Source: an uncultured Burkholderiaceae bacterium
GTDB lineage: Bacteria > Pseudomonadota > Gammaproteobacteria > Burkholderiales > Burkholderiaceae_C
Direction: 5' to 3'
Length of the DNA: 12,240 nucleotides
NCBI GenBank assembly: GCA_938022295.1
Contig: CALIDR010000008.1
Location: 1-12,240, forward strand
Notes under the pieces: model-generated
Database searches by the model: none
What the model was told of the DNA's origin: nothing
What the model saw: only the letters and a program-made list of their open reading frames with translations
Part shown: positions 1-9,084 of the stretch, one piece after another
Layout of the letters: every line of letters begins with the position of its first letter
How positions within the stretch are numbered: position 1 is the stretch's first letter
Program-made: the position numbers and the translations under genes

Positions 1-100
1 GCGAGCAGTGCCACGCCTGTGCACGCCACCCTCGGTTGCTCTCGCGCCAGGCGGCACCCGCTACGGGCGAACTGTGTGGCGGCGAGCAGGCGAGCACGGA

Positions 101-127
101 CACGGGCGGTCCGGTGGACCGCCCGTG
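101..127. repeat. Perfect 12-bp inverted repeat, 3-base loop
   Basis: The arm CACGGGCGGTCC (101-112) is followed by GGT and then by its exact reverse complement at 116-127. It would make a very stable hairpin in RNA from either strand. There is no T-run on either side, so it is not a classical terminator. It is the longest member of a hairpin series running to about 314. Confidence 0.85.
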
Positions 128-138
128 CCTTGCGAGCG

Positions 139-157
139 GCCGGGCCACTGGCCCGGC
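139..157. repeat. Perfect 8-bp inverted repeat, 3-base loop
   Basis: GCCGGGCC (139-146), loop ACT, then GGCCCGGC (150-157). A smaller 5-bp hairpin with a 3-base loop (GGCCT / AGGCC, 160-172) follows at once. The same 8-mer arms recur, in reversed order, in the hairpin over the guaD stop codon at 6809-6834. Confidence 0.8.
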
Positions 158-185
158 GCGGCCTGCAAGGCCAGGGCCGGGGTCG

Positions 186-200
186 GCGCGCGAAGCGCGC
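186..200. repeat. 6-bp inverted repeat, GAA loop
   Basis: GCGCGC (186-191), GAA, GCGCGC (195-200). This is the third to fourth hairpin of the series. Such short alternating GC arms can arise by chance in DNA this GC-rich, so taken alone it is weak; its value is its place in the series. Confidence 0.5.
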
Positions 201-228
201 ATCGTGAACTGACTCGCGGCGGTTGTCC

Positions 229-257
229 GAGCGCAGCGACCGAAGGGAGCGCAGCGA
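229..257 (+). repeat. 11-bp direct repeat GAGCGCAGCGA, two copies
   Basis: Two exact copies of GAGCGCAGCGA lie at 229-239 and 247-257, 18 bases apart start to start. The related text GAGCAGCGCAGCG follows at 281. The pattern looks like a dispersed intergenic repeat rather than coding sequence, but its copy number elsewhere cannot be seen from this window. Confidence 0.6.
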
Positions 258-295
258 GTTCTGCCGCGCGACCCCGGGCCGAGCAGCGCAGCGCA

Positions 296-314
296 GTCGG
301 CCCGCAGGGCCGAC
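296..314. repeat. Perfect 8-bp inverted repeat, GCA loop
   Basis: GTCGGCCC (296-303), loop GCA, GGGCCGAC (307-314). It is the last strong member of the left-end hairpin series. A weaker 6-bp one (GGCCCG / CGGGCC, loop CAA) sits further on at 401-415. Confidence 0.75.
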
Positions 315-512
315 CGCCACAGGGTGAGCTCGCAGCGGGTGCCGCCTGGCGCGATGCCGCGACCGCCGCACATCGCCCGAAAAGAACCGACCTTCGCGAA
401 GGCCCGCAACGGGCCGGAAAACGTCGTCCCGCAACGGAGAGAGCCGTCGCGGCCGCATCGCGAAAAGTCGCCCTCGTGGCTGCTGCGGGGACGGGCGACC
501 CGAGACCGGAAC

Positions 513-544
513 TCGGAAACGAAACGGCGGCCCGCAGGCCGCCG
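513..544 (-). terminator. Rho-independent terminator of the minus-strand operon
   Basis: On the minus strand an 8-bp GC stem (arms 537-544 and 525-532) with a 4-base loop is followed directly by a T-enriched run reading GTTTCGTTTCC (524-514). It begins about 20 bases past the stop codon of the BMP lipoprotein gene. Stem, loop, tail and placement all fit an intrinsic terminator closing the seven-gene transcript, although the T-run is interrupted. Confidence 0.75.
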
Positions 545-565
545 CCGGACAGACGCCTCGACGCG

Positions 566-1714
566 TCACTGGCCGGGAATCCGCCCCTCGACGCCGCGCA
601 CGTAGAAATTGACCTGATCCTTCCAGTCCTGGTCGGCCTGGATGCCGGCTGCCAGGCGCTCCTTGCCGGTGTTGTCGACGATCGGGCCGGTGAAGACCTC
701 GAACGTACCGGCCTTCATGCCGTCCTTCACCTCGGCCACCTTCGCCTTCGCTTCTTCGGGCACGGAGTCGGCGATCGAGACGAGCGCGTTCTGCCCTTCC
801 TTGACGCCCCAGACGGTGCGCCCGGTCTGCCAGGTGCCGTCCATCACCTCGCGCACGGCCTTGATGTAGTACGGGCCCCAGTCGACGATGCAGCTCGCCA
901 GGTGCGCGTTGGGCGCGAAGGCGCTCATGTCGCTGTCCCAGCCGAAGGCGTACTTGCCGTTCTTCTCCGCCCTCTGCAGCACCGCGGTGGAATCGGTGTT
1001 CTGCAGCAGCACGTCGGCGCCGCCGTTGATCAGGCTCTGCGCGGCGTCGGCCTCCTTCGGCGGGTCGAACCACGTGTTGACCCACACGACACGCGTCTTC
1101 ACGTTCGGGTTGACGCTCTGCGCGCCGAGCGTGAACGCGTTGATGTTGCGCAGCACCTCGGGGATCGGGAACGACGCGACGAAGCCGAGCGTGTTCGTCT
1201 TCGTCACCTTGCCGGCGATGATGCCGGCCATGTACGCGTCCTGGTAGAAGCGCGCGTCGTACACGCGCATGTTCTCGCTCGTCTTGTAGCCGGTCGCGTG
1301 CTCGAACTTGACGTCGGGGAACTCGGCGGCGACCTTGACCATCGCCTCCATGAAGCCGAACGAGGTCGCGAAGATGATCCTGTTGCCCTGCTGCGCGAGG
1401 TCGCGGATCACGCGCTCGGCATCCGCCCCCTCGGGCACCTTCTCGACGAACGTCGTGACGACGCGGTCGCCGAACTCGGCCTCGACGGCCTTACGGCCCT
1501 GGTCGTGGGCATAGGTCCAGCCGGCATCGCCGACCGGGCCGACGTAGACCCACGCCGCCTTCAGCGGCTCGGGCTTCGGCGCCTCGGCCTGCGGCGCGGG
1601 CGCGGGTGCGGGCGGAGGCTCTTCCTTCTTGCCGCAGCCGACGAGCGCGGCGGTGGCCAGCATGCCGGCGGCGCCGGCCAGGCGGAACAGGGCACGCTTG
1701 GACAGATCGGTCAT
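566..1714 (-). CDS. BMP-family substrate-binding lipoprotein (purine ABC transporter)
   Basis: A 382-residue periplasmic binding protein of the BMP/Med/PnrA family (basic membrane protein type), the capture subunit of the ABC transporter encoded just upstream. The N-terminus has a short basic segment (KR at 6-7), a hydrophobic core and a lipobox L24-V-G-C27, so the protein should be lipid-anchored at Cys27. A Pro/Ala/Glu linker (31-50) leads into the binding domain, which begins near residue 52 with VYVGPVGDAGWTYAHD-like text at 56-71. Family members bind nucleosides or purine bases; guanine deaminase and xanthine dehydrogenase nearby favour a purine, but base versus nucleoside cannot be decided here. 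Start chosen at ATG 1714 because it begins the signal peptide and has GGGAGAG 7 bases upstream; an in-frame ATG at 1750 lacks both. It is the last gene before the terminator, 45 bases after permease 2. Confidence 0.93.
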   Translation of the reverse strand: MTDLSKRALFRLAGAAGMLATAALVGCGKKEEPPPAPAPAPQAEAPKPEPLKAAWVYVGPVGDAGWTYAHDQGRKAVEAEFGDRVVTTFVEKVPEGADAERVIRDLAQQGNRIIFATSFGFMEAMVKVAAEFPDVKFEHATGYKTSENMRVYDARFYQDAYMAGIIAGKVTKTNTLGFVASFPIPEVLRNINAFTLGAQSVNPNVKTRVVWVNTWFDPPKEADAAQSLINGGADVLLQNTDSTAVLQRAEKNGKYAFGWDSDMSAFAPNAHLASCIVDWGPYYIKAVREVMDGTWQTGRTVWGVKEGQNALVSIADSVPEEAKAKVAEVKDGMKAGTFEVFTGPIVDNTGKERLAAGIQADQDWKDQVNFYVRGVEGRIPGQ

Positions 1715-1721
1715 GGAACGG

Positions 1722-1728
1722 CTCTCCC
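1722..1728 (-). promoter_or_regulatory. Ribosome binding site of the BMP lipoprotein gene
   Basis: GGGAGAG on the minus strand, 7 bases before ATG 1714. It settles the start in favour of the signal-peptide methionine rather than the one 12 codons upstream. Confidence 0.75.
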
Positions 1729-1759
1729 GGCGACGCATGGGGGTTGGCAAAGCGGCGGA

Positions 1760-2680
1760 TTATCGGCCCGGGTGGAACGGCCTGCCGAGCGATGCGGGCA
1801 TGTTGACGCGGATCCACAGCGGGTTGCGGCTGATCAGCGCCAGCACGACGATCGTCGCCAGATACGGCAGCATCGCCAGCAGCTGGCTCGCGACCTGCAC
1901 GCCCATGCCCTGCAGCGAGAACTGCAGCATCGTGACGCCCCCAAAGAGGTACGCGCCGAGCAGCACGCGCGCGGGCCGCCAGGTGGCGAACGTGGTGAGC
2001 GCCAGCGCGATCCAGCCGCGCCCGGCGACCAGCCCCTCGACCCACAGCGGCGCATAGATCACCGACAGAAACGCGCCGGCGACGCCGCACAGCGCGCCTC
2101 CCGCGGCCACCGCGGCCAGCCGGATCGCGCGCACCCGGTAGCCGAGCGCGTGCGCCGATTCGGGCGACTCGCCGACCGCGCGCAGCACCAACCCGGCACG
2201 GCTGCGGTAGAGGAACCACGCCACCGCCACCGTCAGCGCGATCGCCACGTAGGCCATCGGGTGCTGCCTGAACAGCGCGTCGCCGACGAACGGCAGGTCC
2301 GACAGCGCCGGCACCGCGAACGCCTCGCGCGTGCCGAGCGTCTTGCCCACGTAGGCCTTGCCGACGAAGGCCGAGAAGCCGGCGCCGAACAGGCTCAGCG
2401 CCAGACCCGTGGCGTACTGGTTGGTGTTGAGCCAGATCACGAGCAGCCCGAACACGACCGCCAGCAGCGCGCCCGCGCCGGCGCCGGCGGCGAACGCGAG
2501 CCAGTCGTTGCCGGTCGCCAAGGCGACGGCGAAACCGGCGACGGCCGCCACCAGCATCATCCCCTCGGCGCCCAGGTTCAGCACGCCGGAGCGTTCGTTG
2601 AGCAGCAGGCCCAGGCTCGCCAGCGCCAGCGGCGTGCCGGAGGCGATCGTCGCCGCGAGCAGCAGTGCGGTCTCGTTCAT
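1760..2680 (-). CDS. ABC transporter permease 2 (BMP-type purine/nucleoside system)
   Basis: A 306-residue inner-membrane permease of the YufQ/NupC-like group (COG1079 type) that pairs with permease 1 to form the channel. It has about eight to nine hydrophobic segments, including 7-27, 41-57, 62-84 and 143-157. Family text is clear: ERSGVLNLGAEGMM at 29-42, GESPESAHALG at 170-180 and GRGWIALALTTFATWRP at 220-236. Start chosen at ATG 2680 because the family N-terminus begins there and the ATG overlaps the stop of permease 1 by 4 bases (ATGA), implying translational coupling. Length is normal for the family. The open frame continues upstream of this start, but only as an out-of-frame shadow of permease 1. 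Confidence 0.93.
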   Translation of the reverse strand: MNETALLLAATIASGTPLALASLGLLLNERSGVLNLGAEGMMLVAAVAGFAVALATGNDWLAFAAGAGAGALLAVVFGLLVIWLNTNQYATGLALSLFGAGFSAFVGKAYVGKTLGTREAFAVPALSDLPFVGDALFRQHPMAYVAIALTVAVAWFLYRSRAGLVLRAVGESPESAHALGYRVRAIRLAAVAAGGALCGVAGAFLSVIYAPLWVEGLVAGRGWIALALTTFATWRPARVLLGAYLFGGVTMLQFSLQGMGVQVASQLLAMLPYLATIVVLALISRNPLWIRVNMPASLGRPFHPGR

Positions 2681-3754
2681 GCCGCCCTGCGCCGCGCGCC
2701 GATCCAGCGCAGGCGGTGGTGGATCAGCGTGTCGCAGGCCAGCAGCAGGAACAGCAGCAGGCCCTGGAACACGCCCGACAGCGCGTTCGGCAGGCCCAGC
2801 CGCGACTGCCCGAGCTCGCCGCCGATCAGCATCATCGACAGCAGCACGCCCGAGAACACGATGCCCGCCGGGTGCAGCCGCCCGACGAAGGCGACGATGA
2901 TCGCCGTGAAGCCGTAGCCGGTGGACACGTGCGGCGTCAGCTGGCGCAGCGGGCCTGCCACCTCCATCGCCCCGGCCAGCCCCGCCATCGCGCCCGACAG
3001 CAGGAGTGCCGTCCACAACGCCGCGCGCGAGGAGAAGCCGGCGTAGCGCGCCGCCGCGGGCGCCAGGCCGCCGACCTGCAGCTGATAGCCGCGCCACGAG
3101 CGGAACAGGAAGACCCAGAACACCGCGACCAGCGCGAGCGCGACCCACGTCCCGACGTGCGCCCGGTAGCCGGCCGCGATCGGCGGCAGCCAGGTCGAGG
3201 CGTCGAACGTCGGCGTCTGCGGGAAGTTGAAGCCCTTCGGGTCCTTCCAGGGCCCGAAGACGAGATAGTTCAGCAGCTGCTGGGCGACGTAGACGAGCAT
3301 CAGGCTGACCAGGATCTCGTTGGCGTTGAAGCGGTCGCGCAGCAGCGCCGTGACCGCCGCCCACGCCGCGCCGCCGACGACGCCGCCGGCGAGCACGAGC
3401 GGCGCGTAGGCGCCGCGTGCGCCGGTGATGCCCTGCCCGTGCAGCCACAGCGCCACCCCGCCGCCGGCGATCGCGCCGAGCAGGAACTGGCCCTCGGCGC
3501 CGATGTTCCAGACGTTGCTGCGGAAGCACACCGCCAGGCCCAGCGCGCACAGCACGAGCGGCGTGGCCTTCAGCGCCACCTCGCTGATCGCGCGCGCGCC
3601 GTTCAGCGGCTCGACGAGGTAGATGCGCAGGCCAGCAACCGGGTCCTTGCCGAGCCAGGCGAACAGCATCGCGGCGAGCACCGTGGTCAGTGCGAGCGCG
3701 ATCAGCGGCGACAGCCACGCCATCAGCCGCGACGGCTCGGCACGCGGCTCGAGC

Positions 3755-3762
<8 letters not shown>
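2677..3762 (-). CDS. ABC transporter permease 1 (BMP-type purine/nucleoside system)
   Basis: A 361-residue inner-membrane permease of the YufP/NupB-like group (COG4603 type), partner of permease 2. Hydrophobic segments include about 15-37, 61-80, 93-107, 121-140, 150-169 and 204-220. Recognisable motifs are NIGAEGQF at 86-93, FNANEILVSLMLVYVA at 145-160, an AARYAG loop at 237-242 and GYGFTAIIVAFVGR at 281-294. The start at ATG 3762 overlaps the end of the ATPase gene by 8 bases, with a GAGG element just upstream. An in-frame ATG at 3723 (residue 14) would also keep all membrane segments, so the first 13 residues are uncertain. The 3' end overlaps permease 2 by 4 bases. Length matches the family. 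Confidence 0.93.
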
Positions 3763-5305
<1,543 letters not shown>

Positions 5306-5361
5306 CGCGCCGTCCGCGTTCCGTGCTTCGCGTGCATTGTCACCACGGGCAAGCAAGAAGC

Positions 5362-5375
5362 CGGCCGGGCGGCCG
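5362..5375 (-). repeat. CGGCCG inverted repeat in the permease-ATPase gap
   Basis: In the 88-base gap between the NCS2 permease and the ATPase gene, two CGGCCG 6-mers (5362-5367 and 5370-5375) can pair, and on the minus strand they are followed by the T-enriched GCTTCTTGCTTG. A palindrome CACCCGGGTG sits just before (5381-5390). This could be a partial attenuator lowering expression of the ABC genes, but the stem is short and the T-run broken, so the call is tentative. Confidence 0.3.
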
Positions 5376-5393
5376 CGCGCCACCCGGGTGCGC

Positions 5394-6752
5394 TCAGTGG
5401 CCGCCGACCCAGACGAACTTGAACAGGAAGATGCCGCCGATGGTCCACACCATCGGGTGCGCCTCCTTCGCGCGGCCGGTGAACAGCTTCAGCACCGCGT
5501 AGGTGATGAAGCCGAACGCCAGCCCGTTGGCGATCGAGTACGTCAGCGGCATCGCCAGCGCCGTGACCGCGGCGGGCACGACTTCCGTCGTCTCGTCCCA
5601 GTCGAGCTCGGTCAGCTCTCGCAGCATCAGGCAGGCGACGAAGAAGAGCGCCGGCGCGGTCGCGTATCCCGGCACCGAGCCTGCGAGCGGCGCGATCGTC
5701 AGGCACGCGAGGAACAGGCCGGCGACGACGACCGCGGTCAGCCCGGTGCGGCCGCCCGCCTGCACGCCCGAGGCGCTCTCGATGTAGGCGGTGGTGCTCG
5801 ACGTGCCGAGCAGCGAGCCGGCGAAGATCGCGCCGCTGTCGGCGAGCAGCGCCTTGTTCATGCGCCCCATCTGGTCGGCGCGCAACAGCCCGGCGCGCTT
5901 GGCCACCGCCATCAGCGTGCCGGTGGCGTCGAACAGCTCGACGAGGAAGAACACCAGGATCACGTTGAAGATGCCGACCGCCAGCGCCCCCTTGACGTCG
6001 AGCGCGAACAGCGTCGGCTCGATCGACGGCGGCGCCGAGAAGATGCCGGCGAACGTGTTGCCCGCGAACCAGAACGACGCCACCGTCACCGCGAGGATGC
6101 CGATCAGGATCGCCCCGCGGACCTTCAGCCGGTCGAGGATCACGATGGCGAAGAAGCCGAGCACCGCGAGCACGACGGTGGGCTGGTGCAGGTCGCCGAG
6201 CGTCACGTAGGTGGCCTTCGACGGCGCGACGATGCCGGCGCTCTTGAGCGCGATGATCGCGAGGAACATCCCGATGCCCACCGTGATGCCGATGCGCAGC
6301 GCGTGCGGGATGCCGCGGATGATGTACTCGCGGATGCGCAGCAGCGTGACGGCGAGGAACAGGCAGCCCGAGATGAACACCGCGCCGAGCGCGACCTGCC
6401 ACGGAATCCCCATGCCGAGCACGACGACGTAGGCGAAGTACGCGTTCAGCCCCATGCCCGGCGCGAGCGCGATCGGGTAGTTCGCGTACAGCCCCATGAT
6501 CAGCGTGCCGAACGCGGCGATCAGGCAGGTGGCGACGAACACCGCGTCCTTCGGCATCCCGGCGTCGCCGAGGATGCTCGGGTTGACGAAGATGATGTAG
6601 GCCATCGTCAGGAACGTCGTCACGCCGGCCGTGATCTCGGTGCGCACGTCGGTGCCGTGCGCGGCGAGGCCGAAGCGGCGCTCGAGCCAGCCGCCGGCGG
6701 CGGGCGCCGCGACGGGTATCGCGGCCACGCCGCGTTCGGGATGCAGGTCCAT
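5394..6752 (-). CDS. NCS2 family purine permease, AzgA type
   Basis: A 452-residue inner-membrane secondary transporter of the AzgA branch of NCS2 (COG2252), which in characterised members moves adenine, guanine and hypoxanthine, probably with protons. After a 25-residue non-membrane leader come family hallmarks: TAGVTTFLTMAYIIFVNPSIL (41-61), NYPIALAPGMGLNAYFAY (91-108), VELFDATGTL (271-280) and GTSSTTAYIESASGV (316-330). The acidic residues Glu272 and Glu325 sit where NCS2 proteins place substrate-binding carboxylates. Hydrophobic segments fill the rest, consistent with about 12 to 14 helices. Start is ATG 6752, with GAGGAG 8 bases upstream. It follows guaD by 71 bases and precedes the ATPase by 88, so two unrelated purine importers share the operon. 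Guanine or hypoxanthine is the likeliest substrate given guaD; specificity is inferred. Confidence 0.95.
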   Translation of the reverse strand: MDLHPERGVAAIPVAAPAAGGWLERRFGLAAHGTDVRTEITAGVTTFLTMAYIIFVNPSILGDAGMPKDAVFVATCLIAAFGTLIMGLYANYPIALAPGMGLNAYFAYVVVLGMGIPWQVALGAVFISGCLFLAVTLLRIREYIIRGIPHALRIGITVGIGMFLAIIALKSAGIVAPSKATYVTLGDLHQPTVVLAVLGFFAIVILDRLKVRGAILIGILAVTVASFWFAGNTFAGIFSAPPSIEPTLFALDVKGALAVGIFNVILVFFLVELFDATGTLMAVAKRAGLLRADQMGRMNKALLADSGAIFAGSLLGTSSTTAYIESASGVQAGGRTGLTAVVVAGLFLACLTIAPLAGSVPGYATAPALFFVACLMLRELTELDWDETTEVVPAAVTALAMPLTYSIANGLAFGFITYAVLKLFTGRAKEAHPMVWTIGGIFLFKFVWVGGH

Positions 6753-6760
6753 CGTCGTGT

Positions 6761-6766
6761 CTCCTC
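6761..6766 (-). promoter_or_regulatory. Strong ribosome binding site of the NCS2 permease
   Basis: GAGGAG on the minus strand, 8 bases before ATG 6752. It is the best Shine-Dalgarno sequence in the window and fixes this start, which otherwise lies inside a much longer open frame. Confidence 0.8.
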
Positions 6767-6808
6767 GGGGGGGCGCCGCGTGAGCGCGGTCTGCGGGGTG
6801 AGGGAAGT

Positions 6809-6834
6809 GGCCCGGCGCGGGCTTCAGCCGGGCC
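6809..6834 (-). repeat. 8-bp hairpin spanning the guaD stop codon
   Basis: GGCCCGGC (6809-6816) and GCCGGGCC (6827-6834) are exact reverse complements separated by 10 bases, and the guaD stop codon (6826-6824) lies in the loop. There is no T-run afterwards on the minus strand, so it is unlikely to be an intrinsic terminator; it could shield the 3' end of a processed guaD message. Confidence 0.6.
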
Positions 6835-8113
6835 GCTGGTACTGCAGCCGCCCACCCACGTAGGTGGCGGCGAGGTTGCGCTCGTCGCCGAGCGTGATCC
6901 AGGCGAACACGCGCTCGTGCAGCGTGCGCGCGAGCGCGTCGCGGTGCGTCGCCACCGGCCCGACGGCCCAGTCCCACACCGCGAGGTCGGCCACGCGGCC
7001 GGGCTCGAGCGAGCCGATCTCGTCGTCGAGGTGCAGCGCGCGCGCGGCGCCGCGCGTGGCCGTGTACAGCGCCTTCCACGCCGTCAGCCGCACCCCCTGC
7101 AGCGACTGGATGCGGTAGGCGGCCGCCATCGTGCGGTGCATCGACAGGCTGGTGCCGCCGCCGACGTCGCTGGCGAGCGTGACTGCCGCGCCGGCGTCCT
7201 CGAGCGCCGTCCAGCCGAGCAGGCCGCTGCCGAGGAAGAGGTTCGACGTGGGCGAGTGCGCGATCTGCGCGCCGCAGGCGGCGAGCAGCGCGCGGTCCGC
7301 GTCGTCGAGCCAGATGCCGTGCGCGAGCACCGCGCGCTCGTGCAGCAGACCGTGGCGGTGGTAGACGTCGAGATAGCTGCGCGCCTCGGGGAACAGCTCG
7401 GCGACCCACGCCACCTCGGCGCGGTTCTCGGCGACGTGCGTCTGCAGGTACACGCCCGGGTGCGCGGCGAGCAGCCGCCCGGCCATCGCTAGCTGTTCGC
7501 GCGTGCTGGTGGCGGCGAAGCGCACCGTCAGCGCGTAGGCGAGCCGCCCGCGGCCGTGCCAGCGCGCGATGCCGTCGACGCAGTCGCGCTCGGCGCCGGC
7601 CACGTCGTCCGTCAGGCCCGCCGGCGCGTGGCGGTCCATCAGCACCTTGCCGGCGATCACGCGCATGCCGCGGGCGTGCGCCGCCTCGAACAGGGCGTCG
7701 GCTGAGACCTTGTGCACCGTCGGGAAGACGACGGCGGCCGTCGTGCCGTGCGCCAGCAGCGCGGCGACGAAGCGCTCGGCGCCGGCGCGCGAGACCTCGG
7801 GGTCGGCGTAGCGCATCTCGGCCGGGAACGTGTAGGTGTTCAGCCAGTCGAGCAGCTCGGTGCCGTAGCTCGCGATGACGTCGAGCTGCGGCATGTGCAC
7901 GTGGGTGTCGACGAAGCCGGGCATCACGATGCGGCCGCGGTGGTCGACGCGCTGCCAGCCGTCGCCGGGGTCGGCGCGCGTGCGGCCGGCGATGTGCCCG
8001 TCCTCGACCAGCAGCCACGCGTCGGCGTCGAAGCGCACCGCAGGCGTGTCGACGGCGCCGAAGCCGGGGTCGGCGACGAGATCCAGCAGGTCGCCGCGGA
8101 TCGCCACTCTCAT
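6824..8113 (-). CDS. guaD: Guanine deaminase
   Basis: A 429-residue cytosolic zinc amidohydrolase that hydrolyses guanine to xanthine and ammonia, feeding the xanthine dehydrogenase encoded divergently. Visible active-site text: PGFVDTHVHMPQ (65-76) with metal ligands His71 and His73; the Arg198-Phe199 pair expected to hold the purine; QTHVAEN with His226 and Glu229; AHGIWL with His265; AHSPTSNLFLGSGL (285-298); and SDVGGGTSLSMHRTM with metal ligand Asp316. The HMPQ after the HxH and the NLFLGSGL block separate guanine deaminase from chlorohydrolase and cytosine deaminase relatives. Length is normal (about 430-440 in bacteria). Start is ATG 8113, which overlaps the LysR stop by 4 bases (ATGA); the open frame runs on upstream only as a shadow of the LysR gene. 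Confidence 0.96.
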   Translation of the reverse strand: MRVAIRGDLLDLVADPGFGAVDTPAVRFDADAWLLVEDGHIAGRTRADPGDGWQRVDHRGRIVMPGFVDTHVHMPQLDVIASYGTELLDWLNTYTFPAEMRYADPEVSRAGAERFVAALLAHGTTAAVVFPTVHKVSADALFEAAHARGMRVIAGKVLMDRHAPAGLTDDVAGAERDCVDGIARWHGRGRLAYALTVRFAATSTREQLAMAGRLLAAHPGVYLQTHVAENRAEVAWVAELFPEARSYLDVYHRHGLLHERAVLAHGIWLDDADRALLAACGAQIAHSPTSNLFLGSGLLGWTALEDAGAAVTLASDVGGGTSLSMHRTMAAAYRIQSLQGVRLTAWKALYTATRGAARALHLDDEIGSLEPGRVADLAVWDWAVGPVATHRDALARTLHERVFAWITLGDERNLAATYVGGRLQYQRPG

Positions 8114-9075
8114 GCCCTGTCCCCCGGGATCTGTGCCTGCAGCTCGCGCGCCAGCGTGCGCACCTGCTCGCGCAGCCAGCGCCCGGCGGCGCTGGCGTGC
8201 GACAGGTCGTGCCACAGCTGGTAATAGACCAGCGGCGGGAACGCCACCGGGCAGCGCACGATGCGCACCGGGAACTGGCCGACGTAGCGGCTGCAGAACA
8301 GCCGCCCGGTCGTCAGCACCAGGCGCGAGCGCGCGACCATCAGCGGCACCAGCCCGAAGTGCGGGCTGCGCACCGCCACCTGCCGCGCCAGGCCCTGCGC
8401 GGCCAGGTGTTCGTCGATCACGCCGGGCGCGCCGGCGTGCAGCGGCGTCGGCGCGACATGCTCGGCGGCGAGGTAGCGCTCGGCAGTCCAGCCGCGCGGG
8501 TTCGTCGCCGCCGGGTGGTCGGCGGCGACGAGGCAGACGATCTCGTCGGCGAGCAGCCGCCCCAGGTGCAGCTCGCCGGGCGGGCTCAGCCAGTTGCCGA
8601 TCACGAGGTCGATGTCGCCGTGGGCGAGCGCCTGGCGGTAATCGAACTCGCGCGACAGCGGCAGGATCTCGACGCGCGCGTCGGGCGCGGCGCGCTTGAC
8701 CCGCGCGACGAGCTCGGGCAGGAACAGCGGGTCGAGGTAGTCGCTGGCGGCGATGCGGAACGTCAGCCGCGCCTTCGCCGGATCGAATGCCAGCGCCGGC
8801 GTGCGCGCGCCGAACAGCTGCTCGGCGTGGCGCAGCAGCGCGTCGGCCGGCGCGAGCAACTCGAGCGCGACCGCCGTGGGCGCCATGCCGGCCCCCGAGC
8901 GCACCAGCAGCGGGTCGCCGATCAGCTCGCGCAGCCGCTTGAGCTGCGCGCTGACCTGCGGCTGCGTGGTGGCCAGCTTCAGCGCGGCCCGCGAGACGCT
9001 GCGTTCGGTGATCACGGTGTGGAAGACCCTGACGAGATGGAGCTCGATCTTGTCGAAGGCGGCGCGCTCTGCCAT
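8110..9075 (-). CDS. LysR-type transcriptional regulator of the purine locus
   Basis: A 321-residue LysR-family regulator. The N-terminal winged helix-turn-helix is clear (SVSRAALKLATTQPQVSAQLKRLRELIGDPLLVR over 26-59), followed by an effector-binding domain of usual length. It would bind the 95-base divergent region and control its own operon and xdhAB; a purine intermediate as effector (xanthine, hypoxanthine, urate) is a guess from context. Start chosen at ATG 9075 because GGAG lies 8 bases upstream and the HTH then begins at the usual distance; an in-frame start at 9144 would run through the divergent control region. Its stop overlaps guaD by 4 bases, so regulator and first enzyme are probably translationally coupled, which is less common than a monocistronic divergent regulator. 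Confidence 0.93.
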   Translation of the reverse strand: MAERAAFDKIELHLVRVFHTVITERSVSRAALKLATTQPQVSAQLKRLRELIGDPLLVRSGAGMAPTAVALELLAPADALLRHAEQLFGARTPALAFDPAKARLTFRIAASDYLDPLFLPELVARVKRAAPDARVEILPLSREFDYRQALAHGDIDLVIGNWLSPPGELHLGRLLADEIVCLVAADHPAATNPRGWTAERYLAAEHVAPTPLHAGAPGVIDEHLAAQGLARQVAVRSPHFGLVPLMVARSRLVLTTGRLFCSRYVGQFPVRIVRCPVAFPPLVYYQLWHDLSHASAAGRWLREQVRTLARELQAQIPGDRA

Positions 9076-9084
9076 ACGTTCATC

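Larger units (their letters stand above)
1..524. other. Non-coding, repeat-rich intergenic stretch
   Basis: I see no gene here. Reading frames that stay open on the plus strand show arginine/alanine-rich text with no family motif, as expected from very GC-rich DNA, and the minus strand has no sizeable frame. The stretch is instead full of short perfect inverted repeats with 3-base loops, and has two copies of GAGCGCAGCGA (229-239 and 247-257). It lies downstream of the last gene of the minus-strand operon. The motif style resembles dispersed intergenic repeats I associate with GC-rich Burkholderiales; that is recollection, not a search result. No tRNA, CRISPR or transposase end is visible. 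Confidence 0.6.

Noticed and set aside
376..415. Second terminator at the 401-415 hairpin
   Set aside because: The stem is only 6 bp and the T-enriched run on the minus strand (385-376) lies about 15 bases past it, separated by another palindrome (391-402); the terminator at 525-544 is nearer the gene and better formed.
1..565. CRISPR array, tRNA or mobile-element end in the left intergenic stretch
   Set aside because: The repeats are unequal in sequence and spacing, no tRNA-like T-arm or cloverleaf was found, and no transposase or target duplication is visible.
8..2917. A 969-codon open frame on the plus strand
   Set aside because: It is antisense to the BMP gene, permease 2 and part of permease 1, which have clear family motifs. 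Its translation is Arg/Ala/His/Gly-rich without any domain, as expected from the complement of GC-biased genes.
5306..5383. ATPase start at the upstream GTG (5383)
   Set aside because: The 26 extra residues have no resemblance to the family N-terminus, which begins at ATG 5305, and no ribosome binding site was seen before the GTG.
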